From NCBI RefSeq assembly GCF_029223485.1, contig NZ_JARHTP010000008.1, forward strand, positions 248,001-312,000: 64,000 nt of DNA. The letters are read 5' to 3'. Shown piece by piece: positions 33,790-42,045 of this stretch. Positions within the stretch are counted from its first letter, which is position 1. Every line of letters begins with the position of its first letter. The notes beneath the pieces were generated by a model that worked only from the letters and a program-made list of their open reading frames with translations, was not told the origin of the DNA and ran no database searches. The stretch is from Streptomyces coacervatus (GTDB taxonomy: Bacteria; Actinomycetota; Actinomycetes; Streptomycetales; Streptomycetaceae). Both the position numbers and the translations under genes were made by a program.

Positions 33790-34524
33790 ATGTCGCTGGA
33801 TCCGGACGGCAGCCTGGAGGACCGGTTGACGCCGGTACTGCGGCCGGTGCGGGCGGGCAACGGCTTCGAGGAGGCACTGGAGCAGATCCTGCAGGTGGTA
33901 CGGCTGGGCCTGGTGCCGGGGGGCGAACGGCTGCCGGCCGAGCGGGAGCTGGCGGAGCGGCTCGGGATCAGCCGCGTGACGCTGCGGGAGGTGCTCAAGG
34001 TGCTGCAGGACCAGGGTCTGGTGGAGTCCCGGCGCGGGCGCTACGGCGGAACGTTCGTCCTGCCCCGCGCGGACGCGGGCGGCGAGGACGAGCTGCGGCG
34101 CCGGATCGCCGAGGTCGACATCGAGGACGTGCTGCGTTTCCGGGAGGTCCTGGAGGTCGGGGCGGCGGGGCTGTGCGCGACGCACGGCCTGAGCGAGGAG
34201 CAGGCGGACCGGCTGCGCGAGGCGCTGGCCCGCACGGGCGACGCACCGCTCGCCGACTACCGCCGGCTGGACACCCTGCTCCACCTCACGCTCGCCGAAC
34301 TGTGCGGCTCGCCGACGCTGACCGCCCAGTACGCGGCGGTCCGGGCGACGGTGAACGATCTGCTCGACTGCATCCCGCTGCTCGTCCGCAACCTGGAGCA
34401 CTCGCAGCGGCAGCACGTCGCGCTGGTGGAAGCGGTCCTCGACGGGGACGCGGACGGGGCGCGGGAGATGATGCGGGAGCACTGTGCGGGGACGGCGGCG
34501 CTGCTCAGGGGGTTCCTGGCGTGA
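33790..34524 (+). CDS. FadR-family (GntR) transcriptional regulator
   Basis: 244 aa. Winged helix: LEQILQVVRLGLVPGGERLP, then AERELAERLGISRVTLREVLK. FCD ligand domain: DVLRFREVLEVGAAGLCATH, TLLHLTLAELCGSPTL and HVALVEAVLDGDADGAREMM, with the His and Asp residues that bind a metal in FCD proteins. It is divergent from the glnA4-type operon and directly upstream of the gamma-glutamyl hydrolase, so it is the likely local regulator. The start at 33790 is favoured over one 7 codons upstream by the conserved N-terminus. Confidence 0.92.
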   Translation: MSLDPDGSLEDRLTPVLRPVRAGNGFEEALEQILQVVRLGLVPGGERLPAERELAERLGISRVTLREVLKVLQDQGLVESRRGRYGGTFVLPRADAGGEDELRRRIAEVDIEDVLRFREVLEVGAAGLCATHGLSEEQADRLREALARTGDAPLADYRRLDTLLHLTLAELCGSPTLTAQYAAVRATVNDLLDCIPLLVRNLEHSQRQHVALVEAVLDGDADGAREMMREHCAGTAALLRGFLA

Positions 34525-34581
34525 GGGTCGCAGCCTTGGAAGCCCTTGTCCGGGGGCCTTGCCTTCGAAGGCACCTCTCGA

Positions 34582-34605
34582 CAAAGGTATGGAAACAATC
34601 CTTTG
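34582..34605 (+). promoter_or_regulatory. inverted repeat before gamma-glutamyl hydrolase gene
   Basis: CAAAGG (34582) and CCTTTG (34600), a perfect 6-bp inverted repeat with 12-bp spacer, encloses AAGGTAT and AAACAAT. AAGGTAT also begins the glnA4 gap element at 33746, which suggests one regulator for both units. Confidence 0.4.
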
Positions 34606-34625
34606 CCGGACCAGGAGGACGACGC

Positions 34626-35342
34626 ATGGCGGGCAGGCCGCTGATCGGCATCAGTACGTATCTGGAGGCCGGGGCGCGCTGGGGCGTGTGGGAGCTGGAG
34701 GCCGCGTTGCTGCCGGCCGGCTATCCGCGGCTGGTGCAGCGGGCGGGCGGGCTGGCCGCGATGCTGCCGCCGGACGGGCCGGAGCACGCCGCGGCGGCCG
34801 TCGCGCGTCTCGACGGTCTGGTGATCGCGGGCGGTCCGGACGTCGAGCCGGTCCATTACGGCGCGGAGCCCCACCCGCGGACGGGCCCGCCGGCCCGCGC
34901 CCGGGACGCCTGGGAGCTGGCGCTGATCGACGCGGCCCTCGCCGCCCGAGTCCCCCTGCTCGGCATCTGCCGGGGCATGCAGCTCCTCAACGTCGCCCTG
35001 GGCGGCACCCTCGTCCAGCACATCGACGGCCATGCCGAGGTCGTCGGCGTCTTCGGCCACCACCCGGTCAAGCCGGTACCCGGCACGCGGTACGCCGCCG
35101 CCGTCCCGGAGGAGGCACTCGTACCGACGTATCACCACCAGGCCGTCGACCGCCTCGGCACCGGCCTGGTCGCTTCGGCGCACGCGGCGGACGGAACGGT
35201 GGAGGCGGTGGAACTGCCGGCCGTCGACGGCTGGGTGCTGGGGGTGCAGTGGCATCCGGAGATGGGGGACGATCTGCGGGTGATGCAGGCGCTGGTGGAG
35301 GCCGCCGGGGGGCTCCGCCCCCTGGACCCCCGATCGGCCTGA
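34626..35342 (+). CDS. gamma-glutamyl-gamma-aminobutyrate hydrolase family (peptidase C26)
   Basis: 238 aa class I glutamine amidotransferase-like hydrolase. IGISTYLEAGARWGVWE start, VIAGGPDVEPVHYG, the nucleophile Cys in LLGICRGMQLLNVALGG, and HPE in GVQWHPEMGDD complete a PuuD-like protein. It cleaves gamma-glutamyl amides, releasing glutamate, which fits the last step of a pathway begun by the GlnA4-like ligase. CAGGAGG precedes the ATG. It follows the FadR gene but has its own likely operator. Confidence 0.92.
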   Translation: MAGRPLIGISTYLEAGARWGVWELEAALLPAGYPRLVQRAGGLAAMLPPDGPEHAAAAVARLDGLVIAGGPDVEPVHYGAEPHPRTGPPARARDAWELALIDAALAARVPLLGICRGMQLLNVALGGTLVQHIDGHAEVVGVFGHHPVKPVPGTRYAAAVPEEALVPTYHHQAVDRLGTGLVASAHAADGTVEAVELPAVDGWVLGVQWHPEMGDDLRVMQALVEAAGGLRPLDPRSA

Positions 35343-35345
35343 ACG

Positions 35346-35374
35346 GCCTCGTCCTCAAACGCCGGACGGGCTGA
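35346..35374. repeat. second type of Streptomyces dispersed intergenic repeat
   Basis: GCCTCGTCCTCAAACGCCGG followed by ACGGGCTGA fills the 36-bp gap between two convergent genes. I recall this sequence as a highly repeated 3'-end element of Streptomyces chromosomes. Only one copy is in this window. Confidence 0.7.
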
Positions 35375-35378
35375 AAAT

Positions 35379-36302
35379 CTAGCCCCGCGTCAGCGACAGC
35401 AGCTCCCGTGCCGGCCCCACCGGCCGATGCCCCGTCGGCCACACCGCCCGCAGATCCCTGGCCAGCGCGACACCGTCGACCGGCACCCGCACCAGCCGCC
35501 GCATCGCCAACTCCTCCCCCACCGCCAGTTCGCTCAACACCGCCGGCCCCGCCCCGCTCACCACCGCCGCCTTCACCGCCGTCGTCGACGACAGTTCGAT
35601 CAGCGGCCGTGCCAGCCCGCCCAGCGCCGCATCCAGGACCTGCCGGGTTCCCGACCCCTTCTCACGGAGGATCAGCGGCGTGGCCGCCAGCTCCGAGGCC
35701 TGAAGCGGCCGTCGGCGGCGGGCCCACGCATGCCCGGGTGCCGTCACCACGATCAGGTGGTCGTGGGCGATGACGGCCGAGTCCAGGCCGGGCGGCACAC
35801 TGACCCCCTCGACGAAGCCGAGGTCCGCCTCGCCCGACAGCAGCCGCTCCCCCACCGCCGCCGAGTTGCCCGCAAGCAGGGACACCGCCGTGTCGGGGCG
35901 CTGGGCGCGCAGCGCCAACAGCCAGCCGGGGAGCAGGTATTCGGCGATCGTCATGCTCGCCGCCACCCGCAGCCGGGAGTCACGCCGGTCCCGCAGCGCC
36001 TGCGCCCCGGCGTCGAAGGCCTCCGCCGCCTCGACGATCCGCCGCGCCCAGTCCGTGACCAGCGCACCGGCGTCCGTGAGACGGGAGCCGCGCGGTGAGC
36101 GGTCGACGAGGGCCACCCCCAACTGCCGTTCCATCGACCGGATCCGGCTGCTCGCCGCGGGCTGCGTGATCCCCACCTCCCGCGCGGCGCCGCCCAGACT
36201 GCCGAGCCGCGCCACCGCCAGCAGCAGCTCCAGCGCCCCGAGATCCGGCACGCGATGCGACAGCGAGACGGCGGGAACCGGCTGCTCCTCCCTGTTACCC
36301 AT
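35379..36302 (-). CDS. LysR-family transcriptional regulator
   Basis: 307 aa. HTH: LGALELLLAVARLGSLGGAA, REVGITQPAASSRIRSMERQLG. The C-terminal domain is a periplasmic-binding-like effector fold (RVAASMTIAEYLLPGWL, LSGEADLGFVEG, LILREKGSGTRQVLD) most like the CysB/CbbR-type subgroup. It is divergent from a TDT transporter, which it probably controls. TAAACT lies 6 nt before the ATG on the minus strand, so it may be leaderless. Confidence 0.93.
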   Translation of the reverse strand: MGNREEQPVPAVSLSHRVPDLGALELLLAVARLGSLGGAAREVGITQPAASSRIRSMERQLGVALVDRSPRGSRLTDAGALVTDWARRIVEAAEAFDAGAQALRDRRDSRLRVAASMTIAEYLLPGWLLALRAQRPDTAVSLLAGNSAAVGERLLSGEADLGFVEGVSVPPGLDSAVIAHDHLIVVTAPGHAWARRRRPLQASELAATPLILREKGSGTRQVLDAALGGLARPLIELSSTTAVKAAVVSGAGPAVLSELAVGEELAMRRLVRVPVDGVALARDLRAVWPTGHRPVGPARELLSLTRG

Positions 36303-36315
36303 AACTCCAGTTTAT
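36301..36315. promoter_or_regulatory. LysR-type T-N11-A operator
   Basis: ATAACTCCAGTTTAT contains T-N11-A (302 to 314) with ATAAC/GTTTAT arms, the classical LysR box. It overlaps the start codon and the presumed -10 box (TAAACT, minus strand) of the lysR gene, which suits negative autoregulation. Confidence 0.55.
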
Positions 36316-36364
36316 GCCCTCATAGAGACGTACTCCCTGGTCGCGAACCCCCGCCGGCGAGACC

Positions 36365-37546
36365 GTGGGCAGATGGTCACCGCAGCCCAACCCCTTCCGC
36401 GTGCCACCGCACGCCCCCCCGCGCGCCATGGCCGTCCGTCACCTCGGACCCAACTGGTACGCCGCCGTCATGGGCACCGCCATCGTCGCCACCGCAGGGT
36501 CGGCGCTCCCCCTCGGCCTCCCCGGCCTGCGCACCGCCTGCACGGCCGTGTGGGCACTCTCCCTCGGCCTCCTGCTCGCCCTGCTCACCGCCCGCGCCCT
36601 GCACTGGAGGCACCATCGCGACCAGGCCCGCGCCCACCTCCTCGACCCGGCAACGGCACCGTTCTACGGGTGTCTCGCGATGGCCCTGCTGGCCGTCGGC
36701 GGCGGTGCCGTCACCGTCGGCCGGTACTGGATCGGCCTGCGCTACGCGCTCGCTCTCGACTCCGTGCTGTTCACCGCCGGGACGGTGGTGGGGCTCGCGG
36801 CCGCCGTCGCCGTCCCGTACCTCATGGCCGTACGGCACAAGGTCGAGCCGGGGCAGGCCACCCCGGTGTGGCTGCTGCCGGTCGTCGCGCCCATGGTGTC
36901 CGCGGCGCTCGGGCCGCTCCTTGTGCCGCACCTGCCGGCCGGGCAGCCCCGGGAGACTCTGCTCCTCGCCTGCCTCGCGATGTTCGGGCTCAGTCTCCTC
37001 GCGACCCTGCTGATGCTGCCGGTCGTCTTCGGCCGGCTGATCACCGGCGGGCCGCTGCCCCTGGCCCTCACCCCGACCCTGTTCCTGGTGCTCGGGCCGC
37101 TCGGGCAGTCCACCACCGCCGTCGGCAAGTTCGCGGACGTGGCGCCGGGGGCCGTACCGGCGCCGTACAGCGCGGGATTCGGTGTCCTCGCCGTCCTGTA
37201 CGGCGTGCCCGTCATGGGCTTCGCGCTGCTGTGGCTCGTGTTCGCCACCGCTCATGTGGTGCGGGCGCGGCGGCAGGGGATGGGTTTCGCGATGACGTGG
37301 TGGGCGTTCACCTTCCCGGTGGGGACGTGTGTCACGGGTGCCGAGGCGCTCGCCCGGCACACCGGGCTCGTCGTATACGACTGGCTGGCGGTCGGGCTGT
37401 ATGTCCTGCTCGTCGCCGCCTGGGGAACCGCCGCCCTGCACACGGCGCGCGGTCTGGTCAGCGGAGTGCTGCTCGCAGCGCCTCGCCCAGCACCCGCGGC
37501 GCCTGAGCCAACGACGGTCCGTACCAGGTCAGATGGCGTCCGCTGA
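36365..37546 (+). CDS. TDT family transporter (TehA/SLAC1-like)
   Basis: 393 aa with ten hydrophobic helices. LGPNWYAAVMGTAIVATAG is the signature of the first helix in TDT (tellurite-resistance/dicarboxylate) proteins, and PTLFLVLGPLGQSTTAV plus WWAFTFPVGT are later landmarks. Members export sulfite, dicarboxylates or anions. The GTG at 36365 gives a 21-residue tail; the ATG at 36428 is a plausible shorter start. The LysR neighbour with a CysB-like effector domain makes sulfite or another sulfur anion a reasonable guess. The last 89 bp overlap the convergent gene. Confidence 0.9.
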   Translation: MGRWSPQPNPFRVPPHAPPRAMAVRHLGPNWYAAVMGTAIVATAGSALPLGLPGLRTACTAVWALSLGLLLALLTARALHWRHHRDQARAHLLDPATAPFYGCLAMALLAVGGGAVTVGRYWIGLRYALALDSVLFTAGTVVGLAAAVAVPYLMAVRHKVEPGQATPVWLLPVVAPMVSAALGPLLVPHLPAGQPRETLLLACLAMFGLSLLATLLMLPVVFGRLITGGPLPLALTPTLFLVLGPLGQSTTAVGKFADVAPGAVPAPYSAGFGVLAVLYGVPVMGFALLWLVFATAHVVRARRQGMGFAMTWWAFTFPVGTCVTGAEALARHTGLVVYDWLAVGLYVLLVAAWGTAALHTARGLVSGVLLAAPRPAPAAPEPTTVRTRSDGVR

Positions 37547-38183
37547 CGAGGGCGCACCGCAGCCCCGGGAACGCCTCCGGGCCGTCGTCGGCCGTGAAGC
37601 GGTACGGCTCGTCCGGCAGGACGACGACGTCCGGGGCGGCCGCCCGCAGTTCGTCCAGGGGGATCCGGGGATAGCGCTCGGCGTGGCTCGCGTACAGGTG
37701 GTCCACGCCGAGGCGGGACAGTACGTCGCCCGCGAAGGTGTCCCGGCCCAGCACCATCCAGGGCCGCCGCCAGATCGGGACGACGGCCGTCGTACGGTGC
37801 TCCGGCTGCGGCAAGGCCGACCAGACGGCCTCCGCCTCGTCGAGCCAGCGGGGGCGGGACTTCGCCCCGCAGGCCTCCAGCACGCGGGCCAGCTCCGCGA
37901 AGGCCTGCGGTACGTCACATACCACCGTCACCAGGACCTCGACGCCCGCCGCGCGCAGCGCCGCCAGGTCGGGCTCCCGGTTCTCCTCCTCGTTGGCCAC
38001 CACCAGGTCGGGAGCGAGCGCGAGGATGCGGTCTAGCTCGGGATTCTTCGTGCCGCCGATGCGGGGGACGTCCAGGTCCGCGGGGTGGCTGCACCAGTCC
38101 GTCGCGCCGACCAGCGCGCCCGGTGCCGAGACCGCGACCGCCTCCGTCAGCGACGGGACGAGGGAGACGACGCGCACCGGCAC
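37458..38183 (-). CDS. helical-backbone metal receptor (BtuF-like) without signal peptide
   Basis: 241 aa. VRVVSLVPSLTEAVAVSAPG opens the first lobe; ATDWCSHPADL, PRIGGTKNPELDRILALAPDLVVAN and VPIWRRPWMVLGRDTFAGDVL follow, as in cobalamin/siderophore-binding proteins of the TroA/BtuF fold. There is no signal sequence or lipobox, so it is cytoplasmic, unlike true transport receptors. The GTG overlaps the stop of the upstream XRE-cupin gene by one base, so they are co-translated. It may be a ligand sensor or carrier rather than an importer part. Confidence 0.85.
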   Translation of the reverse strand: MPVRVVSLVPSLTEAVAVSAPGALVGATDWCSHPADLDVPRIGGTKNPELDRILALAPDLVVANEEENREPDLAALRAAGVEVLVTVVCDVPQAFAELARVLEACGAKSRPRWLDEAEAVWSALPQPEHRTTAVVPIWRRPWMVLGRDTFAGDVLSRLGVDHLYASHAERYPRIPLDELRAAAPDVVVLPDEPYRFTADDGPEAFPGLRCALVSGRHLTWYGPSLAQAPRVLGEALRAALR

Positions 38184-38758
38184 TACCGCGACCGGTTCTG
38201 GACCGCCTCGACGTGCTCGGCCACCGCGACGACGACCACGCGCGTGTCCGACACTGTCGCCCGCCACCGGTGGCGTACGCCGCCCGTCAGGTACAGGGTG
38301 TCGCCGCGGCCGAGCCGGTAGGCGCGCCCCTCGGCCTCGATCTCCACCGCGCCGTCGGCGACGTACATCAACTGGTCGTTGCGGTACTGGAATTCGCGGC
38401 CCGCGTCATGGTCCCCGGTGAACTCCGAGGCGTGCATCTGGTGGTGACCCCGCACCAGGGAACGCACCCGCGGCTCGGCCGCCGGTTCGGGCTCGGCGCG
38501 CACGACGTCGACGCTGCACGCCGGGTCGGCGGCCGCGAGGAGTTCGACGGCGGTGGTGCGCAGGGCGTCGGCGACCTTTTCGAGGGATGTTCTGCTGGGT
38601 CGCGCCCGGTCGTTCTCGATCTGGCTCAGGAACGGAACCGACAGGCCGCTGCGCTCGGCCACGACGGCGAGGGTGAGCTGCAGCGCCCGGCGGCGTCGCC
38701 GCACGGCCGCACCCACTCGCAGGGGCTGATCCTTGTGGTCGTCTTTGTGGTCGCCCAT
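38183..38758 (-). CDS. XRE-family regulator with cupin domain
   Basis: 191 aa. HTH: VGAAVRRRRRALQLTLAVVA, ERSGLSVPFLSQIENDRARPS. Cupin: QYRNDQLMYVADGAVEIEAEG, YRLGRGDTLYLTGGVRHRWRA. Such HTH-cupin proteins sense small metabolites (amines, amino acids, aldehydes). The ATG at 38758 has AAGGAGG upstream, deciding against an ORF extension of 41 residues. It is first in a two-gene unit with the metal-receptor-like gene. Confidence 0.92.
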   Translation of the reverse strand: MGDHKDDHKDQPLRVGAAVRRRRRALQLTLAVVAERSGLSVPFLSQIENDRARPSRTSLEKVADALRTTAVELLAAADPACSVDVVRAEPEPAAEPRVRSLVRGHHQMHASEFTGDHDAGREFQYRNDQLMYVADGAVEIEAEGRAYRLGRGDTLYLTGGVRHRWRATVSDTRVVVVAVAEHVEAVQNRSR

Positions 38759-39380
38759 CGCTCCGGCTCCCTCCTTCGCTCGTGGTCGGTGTCCCGGGGG
38801 TCCATGGTTCCGCATTCCGTGCGCCGGCGTCCGGGTGCGGTACTTCTGATGAGTTCTCTGCACCTTACGCAGGTTCGGCAAACCGTTTCATGCGCCCGTC
38901 ACATCCCCGTAAACACTGCGTGCGGTCAATTCGCCAACTCCGGCCGGTGGATGAGCTCTCCGGACTGACCGGGCACGGATTCCCCCTTCGGGACGAAGCC
39001 GCTGACCAGCAGGGCCGCGGGGCCGTCCGCGCCGTTGACGGGGGCCGTCGGCGGTCGGCGCGGGCTCGGCCGCCTCCGGGCGTGCGGATCGCCGTCCGGC
39101 CGGCCCGTCCGACGCCGGGATCGCAGGCGTGAGTCGGCCGGTTCCCGACGTCCGGGGGACGGCGCCCAGTTGGCGTTCCATGTCGCGGTCCGGCCGGTAA
39201 CGGCTGGTCAGTTCGATGGTGTCGCCATGCACCGAGGTGATGTCCGGGGTGCCCTCGGCACGGCCGGCCAGGGTGCGCGGCGAAGTGCATGTGCGGTCGG
39301 CACATCCGGCCGGGAGGACGGTGAGGCTTGGGCAATGACGTAGCGCTACGTGGTTGGCCGGATCCTTTTCGTACGCCCTT
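38759..39380. other. long region without an intact gene; possible decayed ORF on the minus strand
   Basis: No frame here has an intact, well-started gene. On the minus strand codons with G/C third positions run from about 39337 (text LTVLPAG, DITSVHGDTIELTSRYRP, DRDMERQLGAVPRTSG), and after about 39035 the coding-like frame seems to shift to one ending GADGPAALLVSGF, GELIHRPELAN at the stop at 38926. This may be a frameshifted gene remnant. I do not recognise the family, and chance GC-rich frames can look similar. The promoter of the XRE-cupin gene must lie near 38770-38850. Confidence 0.25.
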
Positions 39381-39430
39381 CACGCGCGCGTGGGCGGCCC
39401 GTCGCGAAACGGACCGCCCACGCGCGCGTG
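39381..39430 (-). terminator. very strong hairpin after the betaine-transporter permease
   Basis: CACGCGCGCGTGGGCGG pairs perfectly with CCGCCCACGCGCGCGTG (17 bp), with a further CCGT/ACGG inner stem. It starts 5 bp past the stop of the permease gene. Its symmetry makes it bidirectional. Confidence 0.88.
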
Positions 39431-39435
39431 CTCTC

Positions 39436-42045
39436 CTACTGAGGTGTCATCCGGCCGACCATGTCGGGGTGCTCCTTGAGCCAGGCGGTGACGGCCTGCT
39501 CCTCATGGCCCTGGCCGCGCTTGTTGATCTCGCTCTCCAGGCTGCCGAGCTCGTCCTCGCTCATCCTGAAGTTCTTGATCCACTTGGTGAGCTGCGGGTA
39601 CTGCCCGGGGAACTTCCCGCTGGAAATGGTACGGATCGTGTTGCCCTCGCCGAAGAGCTTCTTGTCGTCCTTCAGCTTGGTCAGGCCGTACCGGCTGTAC
39701 GCCCAGTGCGGCGACCACAGCACCACCGCGACGGGCTCCTTCTTGGCGTAGGCGCGCTTGAGCTCGGCCAGCATCGCCGGCGTGGAGCCGTCGATGACCT
39801 TGTACTCCTTGTCGAGGCCGTAGCCGGGCAGGACCTTAGTCTTGAGGAGGTTCATCTCACCGGTGCCCGGCTCGATGCCGATGATCCGCCCGCCGAAGGT
39901 GGACGCCTTGCCCTTGAGGTCCTCAAGGGACTTGACGTCCTTGACGTACGACGGGACCGCGATCTCCAGCGAGGTCGGTCGGTACCAGGTGCCGAGGTCC
40001 TTGAGGCTGTCCTTGCTCTTGTCCCAGTAGTTCTTCTGCGCATACGGCAGCCAGGCGTCGAAGTTGAGGTCGAGGTCGCCGGAGGCAAGGCCGGTGTATA
40101 CCGGGCCGACGTCCATCTGCTTGAGGTTGAGCCGGTAGCCGCGCCGCTCCAGGACGTTCTTCCAGAGATAGGTGACGGCGATGTCCTCGTCCCAGGGGAA
40201 CCAGGCGACGTTGACGGGCCTCCTGGCCTCGGCGGGAGACGAGCTGCTGTCGACCGGGGCCAGCTTGTCGACGACGCCGGGGTTCTTCTTCAGCCAGGCG
40301 CGCACGGCGTCCTGCTGCTTGCCCTTGCCCGCCTTGTTGATCTCGGCTTCGAGGCCGGTGAGCTGCTTCTCGCTCATCCGGAAGTTCTTCAGCCACTTGC
40401 CGACGACGGGGTTGTCGCCCGCGAAGCCCTTGCGGGCGACCGTGTGCACACCGTCGCCCTCGCCCCAGGCACCCTTGGGGTCCTTGAGCTTCTTCAGCTG
40501 GTAGTCGTTGTACGCCCAGTGCGGCGACCAGAGCGTGACGACTACCGGTTCCTTCTTGCCGTACGCCCGCTTGAGCTCGGCCAGCATCGCCGGCGTGGAG
40601 CTGTCGACGACCTTGTACTCCTTGTCGAGGCCGTACTCCTTGAGCACCTTGCTCTTGAGCAGAGCCATCTCGCCGGCGCCGGCCTCGATCCCAGTGATCT
40701 TCCCGCCGAAGGTGGACGCCTTGCCCTTGAGGTCGTCCAGGGAGTCGATGCCCTTCATGTACGAGGGGACGCTCAGCTCCAGAGAGGTCTTGCCGTACCA
40801 GGCGCCGAGGTCGTCGAGCCTGCTGCCGTACTTCTTCCAGTACTGCTCGTGCGTGGTCGGCAGCCAGGCGTCGGTCTGGAAGTCGACGGTGCCCTGGGCG
40901 AGGGCGGTGTAGAGCGGGCCGGCGTCCAGCTGTTTGGCGTCCACCTGGTAGCCGCGCTGTTCGAGGATCTCCTTCCACAGATAGGTGGAGGCGACGCCCT
41001 CGTCCCAGGGGATGTAGCCGATGCTGATCTTCTTGCCCTGGCCGACGTTCTCGCTGTCGGCGACCGGGGCCGAGCCGCTGTTGCCGCCGAAGATGCCCAT
41101 GCCGCCCGCGACGAGGGCGAGGATCACGACGCCGATCACGGCGATCTGCGGGCGGGGCCGGTACGACCGGATCTTCCGGCCCTCGGCGGCGCGGGCCTTG
41201 GCGGCGGCGCGGCGGCCCAGCGGGGAGACATGGGTGCCCAGGGCGCCGGTCATGCGGTCGAGGTAGATCGCGAGGATCACGATGGCGACACCGGCCTCGG
41301 TGCCGAGGCCGACGTTGAGCTGGCCGATGGCCTCGATGACGTCGCCGCCGAGGCCGCCGGTGCCGACCATGCCGGCGATGGCCGCCATGGACAGGCCGAG
41401 CATGATGACCTGGTTGACGCCGGCCATGACGGTCGGCAGCGCGAGCGGCAGCTGGACGCGCAGCAGGGTGTCGCGGGGCGAGGTGCCGAACGCCTCGGCG
41501 GCCTCGACCAGTTCCTTGTCGACCTGGCGGATGCCCAGCTCCGTCATGCGCACACCGGGGGCGAGCGCGAAGATCAGGGTGGCGACGATGCCCGGGGCGG
41601 GGCCGGTGCCGAAGAACAGGATCGCCGGGATGAGGTAGATCATCGCGGGCAGCGTCTGCATGAAGTCCAGGACCGGCCGGACGATCCCGCTGACCCGGTT
41701 GGAGCGCGCGGCCCAGATGCCCACCGGCACCGAGATCACCAGCGCGATGATCGTGGCGACGAGGACGAGCGACAGGGTCACCATCGCGTCGTCCCACAGT
41801 TCGAGGGAGTCGATGAAGGCGAAGCCCACGAAGGTGAGGACACCGGCGAGGGTGCCGCGCAGCCAGAACGCGAGCACGGCGAAGATGCCCGCGAGCAGCA
41901 GGGGTTCGGGGGCCTGGAGAACGGCGCTGACGCCGTCGTAGGTGCCCGAGAAGACGGTCTTGAGGAAGTCGAAGAGCCAGGACATGTGGCCCAGCAGCCA
42001 GTCGACGGTGCTGTTGACCCAGTCGCCGAGCGGAATCCTAGGCAT
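39436..42045 (-). CDS. glycine betaine/proline-type ABC permease fused to two substrate-binding domains
   Basis: 869 aa. Residues 1 to about 330 form a ProW-like permease (LVATIIALVISVPVGIWAAR, RPVLDFMQTLPAMIYLIPAI, and the EAA loop VEAAEAFGTSPRDTLLRVQLPLALPT). A further helix (AVIGVVILALVAGGMGIFGG) anchors two tandem OpuAC receptors: IGYIPWDEGVASTYLWKEIL (about 370-610) and VAWFPWDEDIAVTYLWKNVL (about 620-865). Both keep the GPLYTAL/GPVYTGL, DAWLP and WSPHWAY pieces of betaine-binding domains. The ATG overlaps the end of the ATPase gene by 8 nt. Single-receptor fusions (OpuA) are known; the duplication is notable. Confidence 0.93.
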   Translation of the reverse strand: MPRIPLGDWVNSTVDWLLGHMSWLFDFLKTVFSGTYDGVSAVLQAPEPLLLAGIFAVLAFWLRGTLAGVLTFVGFAFIDSLELWDDAMVTLSLVLVATIIALVISVPVGIWAARSNRVSGIVRPVLDFMQTLPAMIYLIPAILFFGTGPAPGIVATLIFALAPGVRMTELGIRQVDKELVEAAEAFGTSPRDTLLRVQLPLALPTVMAGVNQVIMLGLSMAAIAGMVGTGGLGGDVIEAIGQLNVGLGTEAGVAIVILAIYLDRMTGALGTHVSPLGRRAAAKARAAEGRKIRSYRPRPQIAVIGVVILALVAGGMGIFGGNSGSAPVADSENVGQGKKISIGYIPWDEGVASTYLWKEILEQRGYQVDAKQLDAGPLYTALAQGTVDFQTDAWLPTTHEQYWKKYGSRLDDLGAWYGKTSLELSVPSYMKGIDSLDDLKGKASTFGGKITGIEAGAGEMALLKSKVLKEYGLDKEYKVVDSSTPAMLAELKRAYGKKEPVVVTLWSPHWAYNDYQLKKLKDPKGAWGEGDGVHTVARKGFAGDNPVVGKWLKNFRMSEKQLTGLEAEINKAGKGKQQDAVRAWLKKNPGVVDKLAPVDSSSSPAEARRPVNVAWFPWDEDIAVTYLWKNVLERRGYRLNLKQMDVGPVYTGLASGDLDLNFDAWLPYAQKNYWDKSKDSLKDLGTWYRPTSLEIAVPSYVKDVKSLEDLKGKASTFGGRIIGIEPGTGEMNLLKTKVLPGYGLDKEYKVIDGSTPAMLAELKRAYAKKEPVAVVLWSPHWAYSRYGLTKLKDDKKLFGEGNTIRTISSGKFPGQYPQLTKWIKNFRMSEDELGSLESEINKRGQGHEEQAVTAWLKEHPDMVGRMTPQ

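Noticed and set aside
33694..34584. Upstream extension of the glutamine-synthetase-like gene to 753 aa
   Set aside because: It runs over the divergent FadR gene; the GTG at 33693 begins the conserved fold.
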